Shown piece after piece: positions 45,692 through 53,694 of a stretch of DNA of 54,147 bases. The notes beneath the pieces were generated by a model. It was not told where the DNA came from, ran no database searches, and saw nothing but the letters and a program-made list of their open reading frames with translations. This DNA comes from an uncultured Flavobacteriaceae bacterium (GTDB lineage: Bacteria; Bacteroidota; Bacteroidia; Flavobacteriales; Flavobacteriaceae): contig CANKUU010000023.1 in the NCBI GenBank assembly GCA_947486785.1, forward strand, positions 1-54,147, in the 5' to 3' direction. Position 1 is the first letter of the stretch; every line of letters begins with the position of its first letter. Position numbers and translations under genes: made by a program.

Positions 45692-46444
45692 CTAAATATG
45701 CGATTGATTGCGCCCCTGTAGTTCGTTTAAAATAATAGTTCTCACCTTTTCTCTTAACATCGCTTTTTCGTTGTCTTTTAACATATGCGTATTCTGAAAA
45801 GAATGCACCTTTGCGCGCAATACACCTGGGCCTCCGCTTAAAAAGGTAAACGAAAATCTTTTTTTACAATCATAAAATGTCATGGGTACCATGCGTATTT
45901 TATGAGAAATTGCCATTTTAAAGGCACCATCTTTAAAATTATCTAACAACACCTCTTCTGAAGGAACACCGCCTTCCGGAAAAATACATATGCTTAAACC
46001 TTGGTTTAGTCTTCGTTGTGCGCTACGATAAACACCTATTTTACTGTTGGGGCTTTCGCGGTCTACCATAATGCAAACTCGTTTAAAAAAAAATCCAAAA
46101 ACAGGAATTTTAGCAAGCTCTTTTTTACCTATAAAAACAAAGGGGTTTTTACTAATATAAAGCATCAGCATTATATCTAACATGCTAGTATGGTTGGCAA
46201 CAAGCATATAACTTTCACCTTTTACGAAATTTTGTTCTCGAACAACGCTTGGCGGACAACCCATAGCGTATAAAACAGGTATTGCCCAAATATTTCGAGC
46301 TAACCAAAAAAATTGCGGATACCACTTTTCAGAAAGTGTTGTAAGCAACAAAAAAGGAAAGAATAGAAAAATAGGAACAGCAACACAAACATAAAACCAA
46401 ATGCGATAAAGCACATGGCCGATATTCTTTAGAAATTTAAGCAT
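45692..46444 (-). CDS. plsC: 1-acyl-glycerol-3-phosphate acyltransferase (PlsC)
   Basis: 250-aa membrane-linked acyltransferase that adds the second acyl chain to make phosphatidic acid. Seen are an N-terminal hydrophobic segment (18-36), the catalytic HX4D motif NHTSMLD (H85, D90), and FPEGGVPSEE (block III). The middle motif with GVYRSAQRRLNQ is also typical. It is convergent with the anti-sigma gene, only 14 nt away. Acyl preference cannot be read from the sequence. Confidence 0.91.
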   Translation of the reverse strand: MLKFLKNIGHVLYRIWFYVCVAVPIFLFFPFLLLTTLSEKWYPQFFWLARNIWAIPVLYAMGCPPSVVREQNFVKGESYMLVANHTSMLDIMLMLYISKNPFVFIGKKELAKIPVFGFFFKRVCIMVDRESPNSKIGVYRSAQRRLNQGLSICIFPEGGVPSEEVLLDNFKDGAFKMAISHKIRMVPMTFYDCKKRFSFTFLSGGPGVLRAKVHSFQNTHMLKDNEKAMLREKVRTIILNELQGRNQSHI

Positions 46445-46647
46445 TACTTCAAAAATAAGTATTTGACCTCGTTATTTATGATTTGTTTTACCTTTGTCAT
46501 CTTATAAACCTGATTAAATTATTAAAAATCTACTAGATCTTTAAACTGAAGTAAACTAAACCCCAAAAAAACGTAGTGCTACAGCAGCATTCAGGTTTTA
46601 ATTCAACCACATAAAAAAGAAGCGACACAAAGAAATTTAAAGCACTT

Positions 46648-47616
46648 ATGGCAAGAATATTAACAGGAGTTCAAAGTACTGGTGTACCTCATTTAGGCAA
46701 TATACTAGGTGCGATTATACCGGCTATTAAAATGGCACAAAATCCGGCAAACGAATCATTTCTTTTTATTGCTGATATGCATTCACTCACACAAATTAAA
46801 AATGGCGAGCAGCTCCGCAAAAACACCTATGCTACTGCAGCAACATGGCTTGCCTTTGGTTTAGATATTAATGAAACGGTATTTTATCGCCAAAGCGATG
46901 TACCTCAAGTAACAGAACTATCTTGGTATCTGAGTTGTTTTTTTCCGTACCAACGCTTAACCCTTGCGCACTCTTTTAAAGACAAAGCAGATCGTTTAGA
47001 CGATGTAAATGCGGGTCTTTTTAGCTACCCCATGCTTATGGCAGCAGATATTTTGTTATATGATGCTGCAATTGTACCGGTAGGAAAAGATCAATTACAG
47101 CATATTGAAATGACAAGAGATGTTGCCTCTCGATTTCATAATCAATTTGGAGAAACCTTTGTACTACCTAAAGGCAAGGTACAAGAAGAAACCATGTACA
47201 TACCCGGAACTGATGGGGCAAAAATGAGTAAAAGTAAAGGCAATTTAATTAACCTTTTTCAAACCGATAAAAAATTACGAAAACAACTAATGGGCATTCT
47301 ATCGGATAGCACCCCTATAGAAGCTCCTAAAAACCCAGATACAGATAACACCTTCGCCTTGTATAAAATTTTGGCCTCGGAAACCCAAATTGAAGAAATG
47401 CGTGGCAATTACCTTAATGGCAACTATGGCTATGGGCATGCAAAACAAGCCCTTTATGAGCTTATTATAGATCGTTTTGGCGATGCACGTGAAAAATTTG
47501 ACTATTATATGAATAACCTAGATGAGATAGATAATGCCCTAGCTCTTGGTGCAGAAAAAGCAAGTAAAATTGCTGATGATGTTTTGCGACGTGTACGTGA
47601 AAAAGTTGGGTATTAA
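46648..47616 (+). CDS. trpS: Tryptophanyl-tRNA synthetase
   Basis: 322-aa class I synthetase that charges tRNA-Trp. The HIGH-like motif appears as GVPHLGNILGA (residues 12-22) and the KMSKS motif at 192-196 in DGAKMSKSKGN. The length is normal for bacterial TrpS. Single gene, ended by the strong bidirectional hairpin at 47693-47730. No attenuator-like sequence is visible upstream in the 203-nt intergenic gap. Confidence 0.97.
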   Translation: MARILTGVQSTGVPHLGNILGAIIPAIKMAQNPANESFLFIADMHSLTQIKNGEQLRKNTYATAATWLAFGLDINETVFYRQSDVPQVTELSWYLSCFFPYQRLTLAHSFKDKADRLDDVNAGLFSYPMLMAADILLYDAAIVPVGKDQLQHIEMTRDVASRFHNQFGETFVLPKGKVQEETMYIPGTDGAKMSKSKGNLINLFQTDKKLRKQLMGILSDSTPIEAPKNPDTDNTFALYKILASETQIEEMRGNYLNGNYGYGHAKQALYELIIDRFGDAREKFDYYMNNLDEIDNALALGAEKASKIADDVLRRVREKVGY

Positions 47617-47692
47617 GACAAAAAAAAATCATCCCTATTTTTTATACCCTTCGTTTTAAAAACTAAATGCTTTTTTAAAAACTTATCATAAA

Positions 47693-47730
47693 ATACAAAA
47701 AGCACCTTAATATAAGGTGCTTTTTGTATT
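47693..47730. terminator. Bidirectional terminator between trpS and FKBP
   Basis: A very long perfect inverted repeat (AATACAAAAAGCACCTTA, 3-nt loop ATA, then its complement) with A- and T-runs on each side. It can end both trpS (plus) and the FKBP gene (minus). Confidence 0.92.
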
Positions 47731-47758
47731 AATATACCTATTGTTATTACTAATACCT

Positions 47759-48511
47759 TTACTCAATGCCTAACAATTCCATTTCAAACATTAAAACTGA
47801 ATATGGAGGTATGGCCGCTCCTCTACCATTTGGGCCGTATGCTATTTCTTGTGGAATAAAAACCATCCATTTAGAACCTACTGGCATTAATTGCAAGGCT
47901 TCTTGCCACCCCTTAATAACTTGAGTAACTCCAAATACCGTTGGTTCGCCACGATCAATAGAGCTATCAAACTTAGTACCATCTGTTAACATACCTGTAT
48001 AATGTACTTTAACTCTATCCGATGCTTTAGGCATAGGCCCATCACCTTTTACAAGTACTTCGTATTGTAAACCACTTTCAGTAGTTACTACCCCAGGTCG
48101 CTTACCGTTTTTAGCTAAAAATTTTAAGCCTGCCTCACTCTTTTCTTTAGCGTCTTTTTCTTGCGCTTGTTGAACTGTTGTTTGTATAATACGCTGGGCA
48201 TCAGAAATGGCAATTTTCTCATTTCCTTTAATAGCATCTTCAATAGCTACTGCAAAGGTATTATAGGCAATAGAATCGAAACCTATTGTCTTTAAATTGT
48301 TTCCAATGCTTACCCCAAAGGCATAACTAAAATTTTGAAGGCTATCTTGCAAGTTTATTTTTTTTGCAGCTTCAAAAGCATCTATTTTAGCCTGCATTTC
48401 TGTTGCCTGCATATTTAATTTGGCTACTTCTTTTATTAGGTCCTTCTTTTTTTGGGCAAAGCCATTTAAACCTATAAAAAGGATTACTAAAGTTAAAATT
48501 GATTTTTTCAT
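47759..48511 (-). CDS. FKBP-type peptidyl-prolyl isomerase, exported
   Basis: 250-aa FkpA-like isomerase. A signal peptide (ILTLVILFIGLNGFAQ) and a helical N-terminal dimerisation region (KDLIKEVAKLNMQATEMQAKIDAFEAA, FSYAFGVSIGNNLK) precede the FKBP domain, which shows VKVHYTGMLTDGTKFDSSIDRGEP, VIKGWQEALQLMPVGSKWMVFIPQEIAYG and IPPYSVLMFEMELLGIE. It helps fold exported proteins in the periplasm. Convergent with trpS; upstream lies a 690-nt gene-free region. A TATTTTTG box (minus, 48538-48531) is 20 nt before the start. Confidence 0.93.
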   Translation of the reverse strand: MKKSILTLVILFIGLNGFAQKKKDLIKEVAKLNMQATEMQAKIDAFEAAKKINLQDSLQNFSYAFGVSIGNNLKTIGFDSIAYNTFAVAIEDAIKGNEKIAISDAQRIIQTTVQQAQEKDAKEKSEAGLKFLAKNGKRPGVVTTESGLQYEVLVKGDGPMPKASDRVKVHYTGMLTDGTKFDSSIDRGEPTVFGVTQVIKGWQEALQLMPVGSKWMVFIPQEIAYGPNGRGAAIPPYSVLMFEMELLGIE

Positions 48512-49203
48512 TAAGATTATATATTTAAGACAAAAATAGTCAAATTCTAAAATTTAAAATTTAGAAGTCTTAGAAATGCGTATTTTACCTTGAAAAAAAC
48601 TGCTAAATGAAACGAAATCTTGTGATTTGAGGCTTATTTCTTTAGCCGATACTGCAAACTTCTCTTTAAAACAGACGTATTAAGGGTGCCGAATACATTT
48701 AAGCGTCACTTTACTCATCAAAACCAAAAATACTGCCCTTTTCTGCCCCTCAGCCATTTGTTTCGAGTCTGATACCCCAACAGATGCTAACCCATAAAGC
48801 ACATAGTGATTTCACTTTGTCGTTTTATTGCTTCCTTGGGCTCTGTTTGCTACTACAATTGTATAAGAATAAAAAGGGGTTAATTACATTGAGGTAGCAA
48901 ATACTACTGACATCATTTATGCATGATACTCCTAAAAAGTTTTTTCAATTAGAATTACTAGACCTAATAGATGACTACCAGTTAAAAAGGATTAAACTGA
49001 TAATTCATATACATTTTAGTTTATCAATTATGCAAGCTTAAGGGTATAAACACAGGCAGTTTTGTCGTTCTTAATTTTTTTCCCGAGGCGGTTTATGTAC
49101 AAAGCAGTAGTATGTATTAACTATCAATACCTACTTCAAATTTTTAAAAACCTAGGTTATTTCACAAAAGAGCTATAAGGTTTAGTGAAATTAAAAATAA
49201 CCT
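48512..49203. other. 690-bp gap between FKBP and dprA
   Basis: No supported gene. A 40-codon open frame on the plus strand at 48919-49041 (MHDTPKKFFQLELLDLIDDY...) has a plausible, leucine-rich composition but no promoter, terminator or family clue; I leave it as doubtful. The rest looks like unique non-coding DNA with no strong hairpins. Confidence 0.45.
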
Positions 49204-50322
49204 TCATATGGCTTCAAACAATTTACCCGGTAGCGGTCTAATGAGGCCTTTCATTTCCATATTTAAAAGGGTAGAAGAGGTTTTAAAAATTGGCAATTTA
49301 CATTGCAAAGCAATCGCATCTAGCAGCTGTTTACCTTCTTTTTGCAAATAGTCATAAATAGCTTTTTCGGTGGTGCTTAAAGACACAAATAACTGTTTCT
49401 GAATGGCTTTTGGGGCAGATTGATCGGTATTCCATCCTAAAACATATACCAAATCTGCTGCCGAAGTAAGCATATGTGCCTTCTGCTGCTTAATTAAATT
49501 ATTGCAACCCAAACTATATTTATCATCTGCGCGCCCAGGAACCGCAAAAACATCTCTATTGTAACTGTGAGCAATATCTGCAGTAACCAAACTGCCACCT
49601 TTTTGGGCAGACTGTATAACAACAGTAGCTTCGGCCATACCGGCAATAATACGGTTACGTTTTAAAAAATTCTCTCGTTGGGGACTACTATTGCTTGAAA
49701 AATCGGTTATGAAGCCCCCATTTTTTTCTAAATCAACAGCATATTTAGCGTGTACCTTTGGGTATATTTGGTTTAAACCATGTGCCAAACAGGCTATAGT
49801 TTGCAAACCATGCTTTACGGCTGCTTTGTGCGCGCATATATCAACCCCGTAAGCAAACCCGCTTACTATTATTGGATTTAATGGCGCAATATCTGCAATA
49901 AATTGTTCACAAAACGCAGTACCATAACTCGTTATATTTCGCGTACCTACAATGCTGATAATCTTTCTTCCTTCTAAATTTATTTTGCCACGTTTAAAAA
50001 TTAATAAAGGGCTATCGATACAATGTTTTAAAAAAGCAGGGTAATCTGCATTTTCAAAATACGAATAAGAGATTTGATTATTATTTATAAAACGGTATTC
50101 AAATTCGGCAGCTTCGAGGTGTTCGGCATTATGAAGATTTTTTATGGTATGCGTACCAATACCATCAATTTTGAGTAAATGTTCTTTTTTCTCAGAAAAT
50201 ACCGCGGTAGGACTACCGCAATGTGCAATTAATTTTTTTGCGGTAACATCACCAATATTAGGAATATTTTGTAACCGAAGAATTGCAATTAATTCATTCT
50301 CTGCTAATTGTAAATAACTCAT
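49204..50322 (-). CDS. dprA: DprA, DNA processing protein
   Basis: 372-aa DprA/Smf, which binds incoming single-stranded DNA and loads RecA during natural transformation. An N-terminal HhH-like part (LQNIPNIGDVTAKKLI) leads into the Rossmann-like domain: ISIVGTRNITSYG, IVSGFAYGVDICAHKAA, NRIIAGMAEATVVIQSAQKGGSLVTADIAHSYNRDVFAVPG and GCNNLIKQQKA. A short C-terminal winged-helix-like end (ALQCKLPIFKTSSTLLNMEMKGLIRPLPG) is present. Divergent from the HU-like/SPOR gene. Natural competence is possible, which would help acquire cassettes like those at the right end. Confidence 0.95.
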   Translation of the reverse strand: MSYLQLAENELIAILRLQNIPNIGDVTAKKLIAHCGSPTAVFSEKKEHLLKIDGIGTHTIKNLHNAEHLEAAEFEYRFINNNQISYSYFENADYPAFLKHCIDSPLLIFKRGKINLEGRKIISIVGTRNITSYGTAFCEQFIADIAPLNPIIVSGFAYGVDICAHKAAVKHGLQTIACLAHGLNQIYPKVHAKYAVDLEKNGGFITDFSSNSSPQRENFLKRNRIIAGMAEATVVIQSAQKGGSLVTADIAHSYNRDVFAVPGRADDKYSLGCNNLIKQQKAHMLTSAADLVYVLGWNTDQSAPKAIQKQLFVSLSTTEKAIYDYLQKEGKQLLDAIALQCKLPIFKTSSTLLNMEMKGLIRPLPGKLFEAI

Positions 50323-50412
50323 AGTTTTTTACAAAATACGAAAATTATAATGTTAATAAAAAGTATCGCGAGAGGTTTATTAGCTCTTTTATTTTTACAA
50401 TATTTGTAGGCA

Positions 50413-51366
50413 ATGGTATTAGAACACTATATTTCAGAATTACTTTATAGATACAACTGCGTTACTGTCCCAAATTTTGGCGCTTTTTTAACGCAGACTA
50501 AATCTGCGGTCATAAATACGGCAACAAATGCCTTTTATGCACCGAGAAAAACGGTCTCTTTTAATGAGCAAGTAGCAACAAACGATGGCCTTTTAATTTC
50601 TTATATGGCCGATGCCGAAAAAGTTAGCTATGAGACCATGTTGACTCGGGTAAACGAGCAAGCTGCCATTTGGAAAGCTAAACTGCAACAAGGAGATCGG
50701 CTTAAACTTAACGCTATAGGTGAGCTTTGGTTAAACGAAAGCAATAAGATACAATTTCAACCAGAAAACCAAGTTAACTATGCTACTTCATCATTTGGTT
50801 TATCTTCTTTTGTTGCGCTACCAGTAACACGCGAAACCTTAAAAGAAGAAGTAGAAAGTATAGAAGAAAAAATTCCGTTCATTTTTACGCCTGAACGAAG
50901 AAGCGTAAGTGCCATACGGCCCTATTTTAAATATGCTGCGCTTTTTCTTTTAACCATTGCTACCGGGTTTACGGCTTACTCTTATGTAAATAACCAAACT
51001 ACGGCATTGGTACAAGAAGAGGCACAAGAGCGTGTGGTAAAACGAATACAAGAGGCTACTTTTTTTGATTTAAAACCTGTAGAATTGCCTCCGCTTTCTA
51101 TTCATGTAACTACTAGTTTAAAAAAGAAAACTATTCGAGTACACCATGTAGTTGCTGGTGCATTTAAATACCGTAAAAATGCCGACCGTAAAATTCGTCA
51201 ACTAAAACGACGAGGCTTTAATGCTAGCTATATTGGCACCAATAAATTTGGCTTGCATATGGTTAATTATGATAGCTACACGAATGTTAAAGAAGCTCTA
51301 AACGCTTTAAAGACCATTAAGCAAAGCCAAAGTAGAGAAGCTTGGTTACTATCTACGAACAAATAA
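50413..51366 (+). CDS. HU-like domain and SPOR domain membrane protein
   Basis: 317-aa protein. The N-terminal half matches the HU/IHF-like (CCDC81-type) domain of Bacteroidota, with YISELLYRYNCVTVPNFGAFLTQ and KLNAIGELWLNES. A single membrane helix lies at about 173-192 (AALFLLTIATGFTAYSYV). The C-terminus holds a SPOR domain (HHVVAGAFKYRKNADRKIRQLKRRGFNASYIG) that binds denuded peptidoglycan. It could tie a cytoplasmic HU-like domain to septal peptidoglycan. It is divergent from dprA by 90 nt and followed after 57 nt by the thioesterase. Confidence 0.85.
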   Translation: MVLEHYISELLYRYNCVTVPNFGAFLTQTKSAVINTATNAFYAPRKTVSFNEQVATNDGLLISYMADAEKVSYETMLTRVNEQAAIWKAKLQQGDRLKLNAIGELWLNESNKIQFQPENQVNYATSSFGLSSFVALPVTRETLKEEVESIEEKIPFIFTPERRSVSAIRPYFKYAALFLLTIATGFTAYSYVNNQTTALVQEEAQERVVKRIQEATFFDLKPVELPPLSIHVTTSLKKKTIRVHHVVAGAFKYRKNADRKIRQLKRRGFNASYIGTNKFGLHMVNYDSYTNVKEALNALKTIKQSQSREAWLLSTNK

Positions 51367-51400
51367 CCACACTTTCATTCATAGCGCACTAATTACAGCG

Positions 51401-51408
51401 TATCTTTG
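51401..51408 (+). promoter_or_regulatory. -7 promoter box before the thioesterase gene
   Basis: TATCTTTG fully matches the Bacteroidota -7 consensus TAnnTTTG. It lies 15 nt before the ATG at 51424 that I chose for the thioesterase, so the longer TTG start at 51406 would fall inside the promoter. A -33 TTG is not clear. Confidence 0.45.
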
Positions 51409-51423
51409 TTGAAAAAACTAGAT

Positions 51424-51945
51424 ATGAAAGCTAAAAATCCGAGTGACTCTCGTACCATTATGACTGATATTGTGCTTCCGGGAGAAACCAACATTCTGAA
51501 TAACCTTTTTGGTGGTGAACTCTTAGCACGTATGGATAGAGCCGCAAGTATTGCCGCAGGACGCCATTGTAATGGCATTACCGTAACCGCATCTGTAAAT
51601 CATGTAGCATTTTCGCAAGCCGTTCCATTAGGAAGCGTAGTTACCGTTGAAGCCGCTGTATCTCGAGCATTTTCTACCTCTATGGAGGTATTTATTGATG
51701 TTTGGATTGAAAACCGTTTTAGCGGCAAACGCTCGAAAGCAAATGAAGGAATATATACTTTTGTTTCACTAGACGAATCTGGAAAACCATCAAAAGTACC
51801 TGCCTTAGTACCTGAAACAGAATTAGAAACAGAGCGCTATAATGCAGCTTTACGCAGAAAACAATTGAGTTTAGTGCTCGCTGGAAAGATGAAACCTGAT
51901 GATGCTGGAGAGTTACGCGCCCTTTTTATGAATAAAGGGGTTTAA
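51424..51945 (+). CDS. Acyl-CoA thioesterase (hotdog fold, YciA-like)
   Basis: 173-aa hotdog thioesterase that hydrolyses acyl-CoA. Start at ATG 51424; a six-codon extension from TTG 51406 is possible but overlaps a promoter box. The active-site region is seen in TDIVLPGETNILNNLFGGELLARMDRAASIAAGRHC, followed by NHVAFSQAVPLGSVVTVEAAVSRAFSTSMEVFIDVW. It is the last ordinary chromosomal gene before the cassette-like region; its stop is 38 nt from the first cassette boundary. Confidence 0.9.
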   Translation: MKAKNPSDSRTIMTDIVLPGETNILNNLFGGELLARMDRAASIAAGRHCNGITVTASVNHVAFSQAVPLGSVVTVEAAVSRAFSTSMEVFIDVWIENRFSGKRSKANEGIYTFVSLDESGKPSKVPALVPETELETERYNAALRRKQLSLVLAGKMKPDDAGELRALFMNKGV

Positions 51946-51954
51946 GCAAATTCA

Positions 51955-51996
51955 AATACCTTAGCGTTACGCATATTGTACCGTTGTGCACAAGCT
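51955..51996 (+). repeat. Left border of the cassette array (half element A)
   Basis: Only a right-arm-like part is present: TATTGTACC followed by GTTGTGC (51983-51989). This is the same endpoint type as in elements B (ACACAAACAC-GTTG) and C (ACACAAGTCC-GTTG). No left arm is visible between it and the thioesterase stop. GTTGTGC is exactly complementary to GCACAAC at the left edge of element B (52447-52453), and a further AAGCT/AGCTT match extends it. It would correspond to an attI-like or truncated entry point. Confidence 0.6.
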
Positions 51997-52572
51997 AAAA
52001 AAAAACACCAAATCGAAATGAAAAATATAAAATATAAAATCGGAATAGTTCCAAAAACATCTGAAATAATTGAGATTTATGATAGTTCGGGAATCAAAAG
52101 ACCGACAAAAGATAGCGACCGAATTACTAAAATGTATAAAAATTCTAATCTAATTATAACCGCGTGGTTGAATAATGAACTGATTGGAATATCGCGCTCA
52201 ATAACCGATTTTTGTTATGCTTGCTATTTGTCGGATTTAGCTGTGAAAAGCGAATACCAAAAAGAAGGAATCGGAAGGCAACTAATAAAACTGACAGAAA
52301 AAGAAATAGGTAAACAAACTGCATTAATTTTACTTTCCGCACCATTAGCAATGGAATACTATCCTAAAATTGGATTTGATAAAGTTGAAAATGGATTTAT
52401 AATACGTCGAACCGAATAATTTAAATTAGAGATGAAAAAGCTTCATGCACAACACCGTATAAAAATAATTGCGGTTTAGTGCTTAACCAAAGGTCGTTGC
52501 GAGTTTGTAACGTCTGATTTTTCTTCGGAAAGTCCTCGCATACAAACTCGCAACTATTCTTACACAAACACG
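51984..52572 (+). mobile_element. Putative gene cassette 1 (GNAT plus element B)
   Basis: If recombination cuts between G and TT as at integron sites, the unit runs from TTGTGC at 51984 to the G of GTTGGCG at 52572, 589 bp. It holds one GNAT gene in the same direction as the following palindrome, the usual integron-cassette layout. The 5'-end bases complement the left edge of its own palindrome (7 of 7, extended to 8 plus 5). No integrase is in the window. Confidence 0.6.
52018..52419 (+). CDS. GNAT N-acetyltransferase in cassette 1
   Basis: 133-aa acetyltransferase. I use ATG 52018; the ORF could begin at TTG 51976, but that would cross the cassette border. Motif A is seen in LSDLAVKSEYQKEGIGRQLIKLTEKEIG (Q-x-x-G-I-G for acetyl-CoA), and the end of the fold in LLSAPLAMEYYPKIGFDKVENGF. 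Substrate unknown; GNAT genes are among the most common integron-cassette cargoes. Codon use (many GGA, CGA) differs from the upstream housekeeping genes. It stands 28 nt inside the cassette boundary and 27 nt before element B. Confidence 0.9.
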   Translation: MKNIKYKIGIVPKTSEIIEIYDSSGIKRPTKDSDRITKMYKNSNLIITAWLNNELIGISRSITDFCYACYLSDLAVKSEYQKEGIGRQLIKLTEKEIGKQTALILLSAPLAMEYYPKIGFDKVENGFIIRRTE

Positions 52573-52578
52573 TTGGCG
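52447..52578 (+). repeat. attC-like palindromic element B
   Basis: 132-nt imperfect palindrome. Left edge GCACAAC (52447-52453), right edge GTTGGCG (52572-52578). An outer stem pairs 52456-52473 with 52549-52566 (14 of 18 Watson-Crick; the four others are A.C on this strand, G.T on the other). A competing inner stem is a perfect 14 bp (52496-52509 with 52541-52554). At its tip lies a C-TTCG-G tetraloop hairpin at about 52516-52534. It also carries the motif GCTTAACC near 52481, shared with element C. Confidence 0.75.
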
Positions 52579-53688
52579 ATAATTAAAAAACTGAACATTG
52601 AAAAATCACATAATTAAATTCACGGTAGTAGCATTTCTAATATTTTTAAATGCTTGCAAAACGGAAAAATCGAATACAAAAGAAAATGTTACTTCAACGG
52701 AAGAAAGACTCTATCTTGGTCAAAAACCACCTAGTTTAATTCCAGCACCTTTTGTTCCTGGAATTATTGCCACAGACGAGTATTTGGAAACAGAGGTATT
52801 ATTTTCATCTGATATGAAAGAACTCTCATTCACAAGGTCTGGAGGAAACTATAAAGAACCAAAATGGATCTTAATGGAATTTAAAGATAAAGAATGGATA
52901 CCTAAACCAATTTCACCAGCAGAGATTAGTAAATTTAAAGAGCAATTTAGCCCTAGTATATCTGAGATAAAGAAACTTAAACTTTTTAAAGACATTCCCA
53001 TCATAGGGTTTACAGTCTCATCCTCAGGAACTATTTATTTCTATGTTTTGGACTTTAATGATGGTAGTGGTTATCTGAGTTATTCCTCTTTTATAAACGG
53101 GAAATACGAAGCTCCTATAAAAATGAATGAGAGTATTAATTCTTCAGGGAAATATATTGCCCATCCCTTTGTCTCTCCAGACGAATCATACATATTATGG
53201 GATGCTGAGAGTGAGAATGAAAACAATCCTGATATTTACATTAGTTTTCGAAACAAAGATGGTTCGTGGGGAGAAGCAATTAATTTGGGGGACAAAATAA
53301 ACACAAGGGCTTATGAACAGCGTGCGAAAGTCACCCCAGATGGTAAATATTTATTCTTTTGGAGAGGAGATAGAAAAGTTAAAGAAGATGGAAGTTCATA
53401 TTTCATAGGAAGTCCATATTGGGTGGATGCTAAAATTATTGAGACACTAAGACCTCAATAGTCTTTTTTTAGAATATTAAAAGTAAAATACAACTACCGC
53501 CAACACGGTGTATAAAACATAGCTAATAAATGGCTTAACCTAAAGTTTGTGTATGTTTAGAATGTCCGCCAAATTTTTAATTTGGCTTTTAAAAAGAGAA
53601 AAATTAAAAACAAAATATAAAAATTCGACTCTTTGTTTATCCGAAAAGTTAGTGTCTTTTTGCACGCTACGTTTCATACACAAGTCCG
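52573..53688 (+). mobile_element. Putative gene cassette 2 (PD40-like lipoprotein plus element C)
   Basis: Under the same cutting rule this unit runs from TTGGCG at 52573 to the G of GTTGTAG at 53688, 1116 bp. Its first bases (GTTGGCGATAATT) match the reverse complement of the left edge of element C (AACTACCGCCAAC) at 11 of 13 positions, 7 of 7 at the core. The two differing positions are again A.C, which are wobbles on the other strand. Gene and palindrome have the same orientation as in cassette 1. Confidence 0.6.
52598..53461 (+). CDS. PD40/TolB-like lipoprotein in cassette 2 (TTG start)
   Basis: 287-aa lipoprotein. TTG at 52598 is taken as start: an in-frame TGA lies just upstream (52592), there is no ATG before residue 80, and the TTG start gives a normal lipoprotein signal (IIKFTVVAFLIFLNACKTEKS, lipobox C20). 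The body shows WD40-like PD40 strands: LFSSDMKELSFTRSGG, HPFVSPDESYILWDAES, YISFRNKDGSWGEAINLG and KVTPDGKYLFFWRGD. Such proteins bind other proteins or glycans at the cell surface; role unknown. It sits 20 nt inside the cassette boundary. Confidence 0.85.
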   Translation: MKNHIIKFTVVAFLIFLNACKTEKSNTKENVTSTEERLYLGQKPPSLIPAPFVPGIIATDEYLETEVLFSSDMKELSFTRSGGNYKEPKWILMEFKDKEWIPKPISPAEISKFKEQFSPSISEIKKLKLFKDIPIIGFTVSSSGTIYFYVLDFNDGSGYLSYSSFINGKYEAPIKMNESINSSGKYIAHPFVSPDESYILWDAESENENNPDIYISFRNKDGSWGEAINLGDKINTRAYEQRAKVTPDGKYLFFWRGDRKVKEDGSSYFIGSPYWVDAKIIETLRPQ

Positions 53689-53694
53689 TTGTAG
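53498..53694 (+). repeat. attC-like palindromic element C
   Basis: 197-nt element. Left edge CGCCAAC (53498-53504), right edge GTTGTAG (53688-53694). Outer stem GTGTATAAAACATAGC (53508-53523) pairs with GCTACGTTTCATACAC (53666-53681): 14 of 16 Watson-Crick, the other two A.C on this strand. An inner left arm TTGTGTATG (53547-53555) pairs perfectly with the same right arm (53675-53683). A hairpin GCCAAATT/AATTTGGC is at 53568-53586. The GGCTTAACC motif near 53532 corresponds to that of element B. Confidence 0.75.

Noticed and set aside
52516-52534. Rho-independent terminator for the GNAT gene (C-TTCG-G hairpin)
   Set aside because: It has no following T-run and is the tip of the larger palindrome B, which repeats in layout in element C.
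52447-53694. Elements B and C as simple REP or MITE repeats
   Set aside because: Their edge heptamers differ between copies but pair with the preceding boundary of the same gene unit. A transposed repeat would carry its own constant ends and would not match the neighbouring element in this way.
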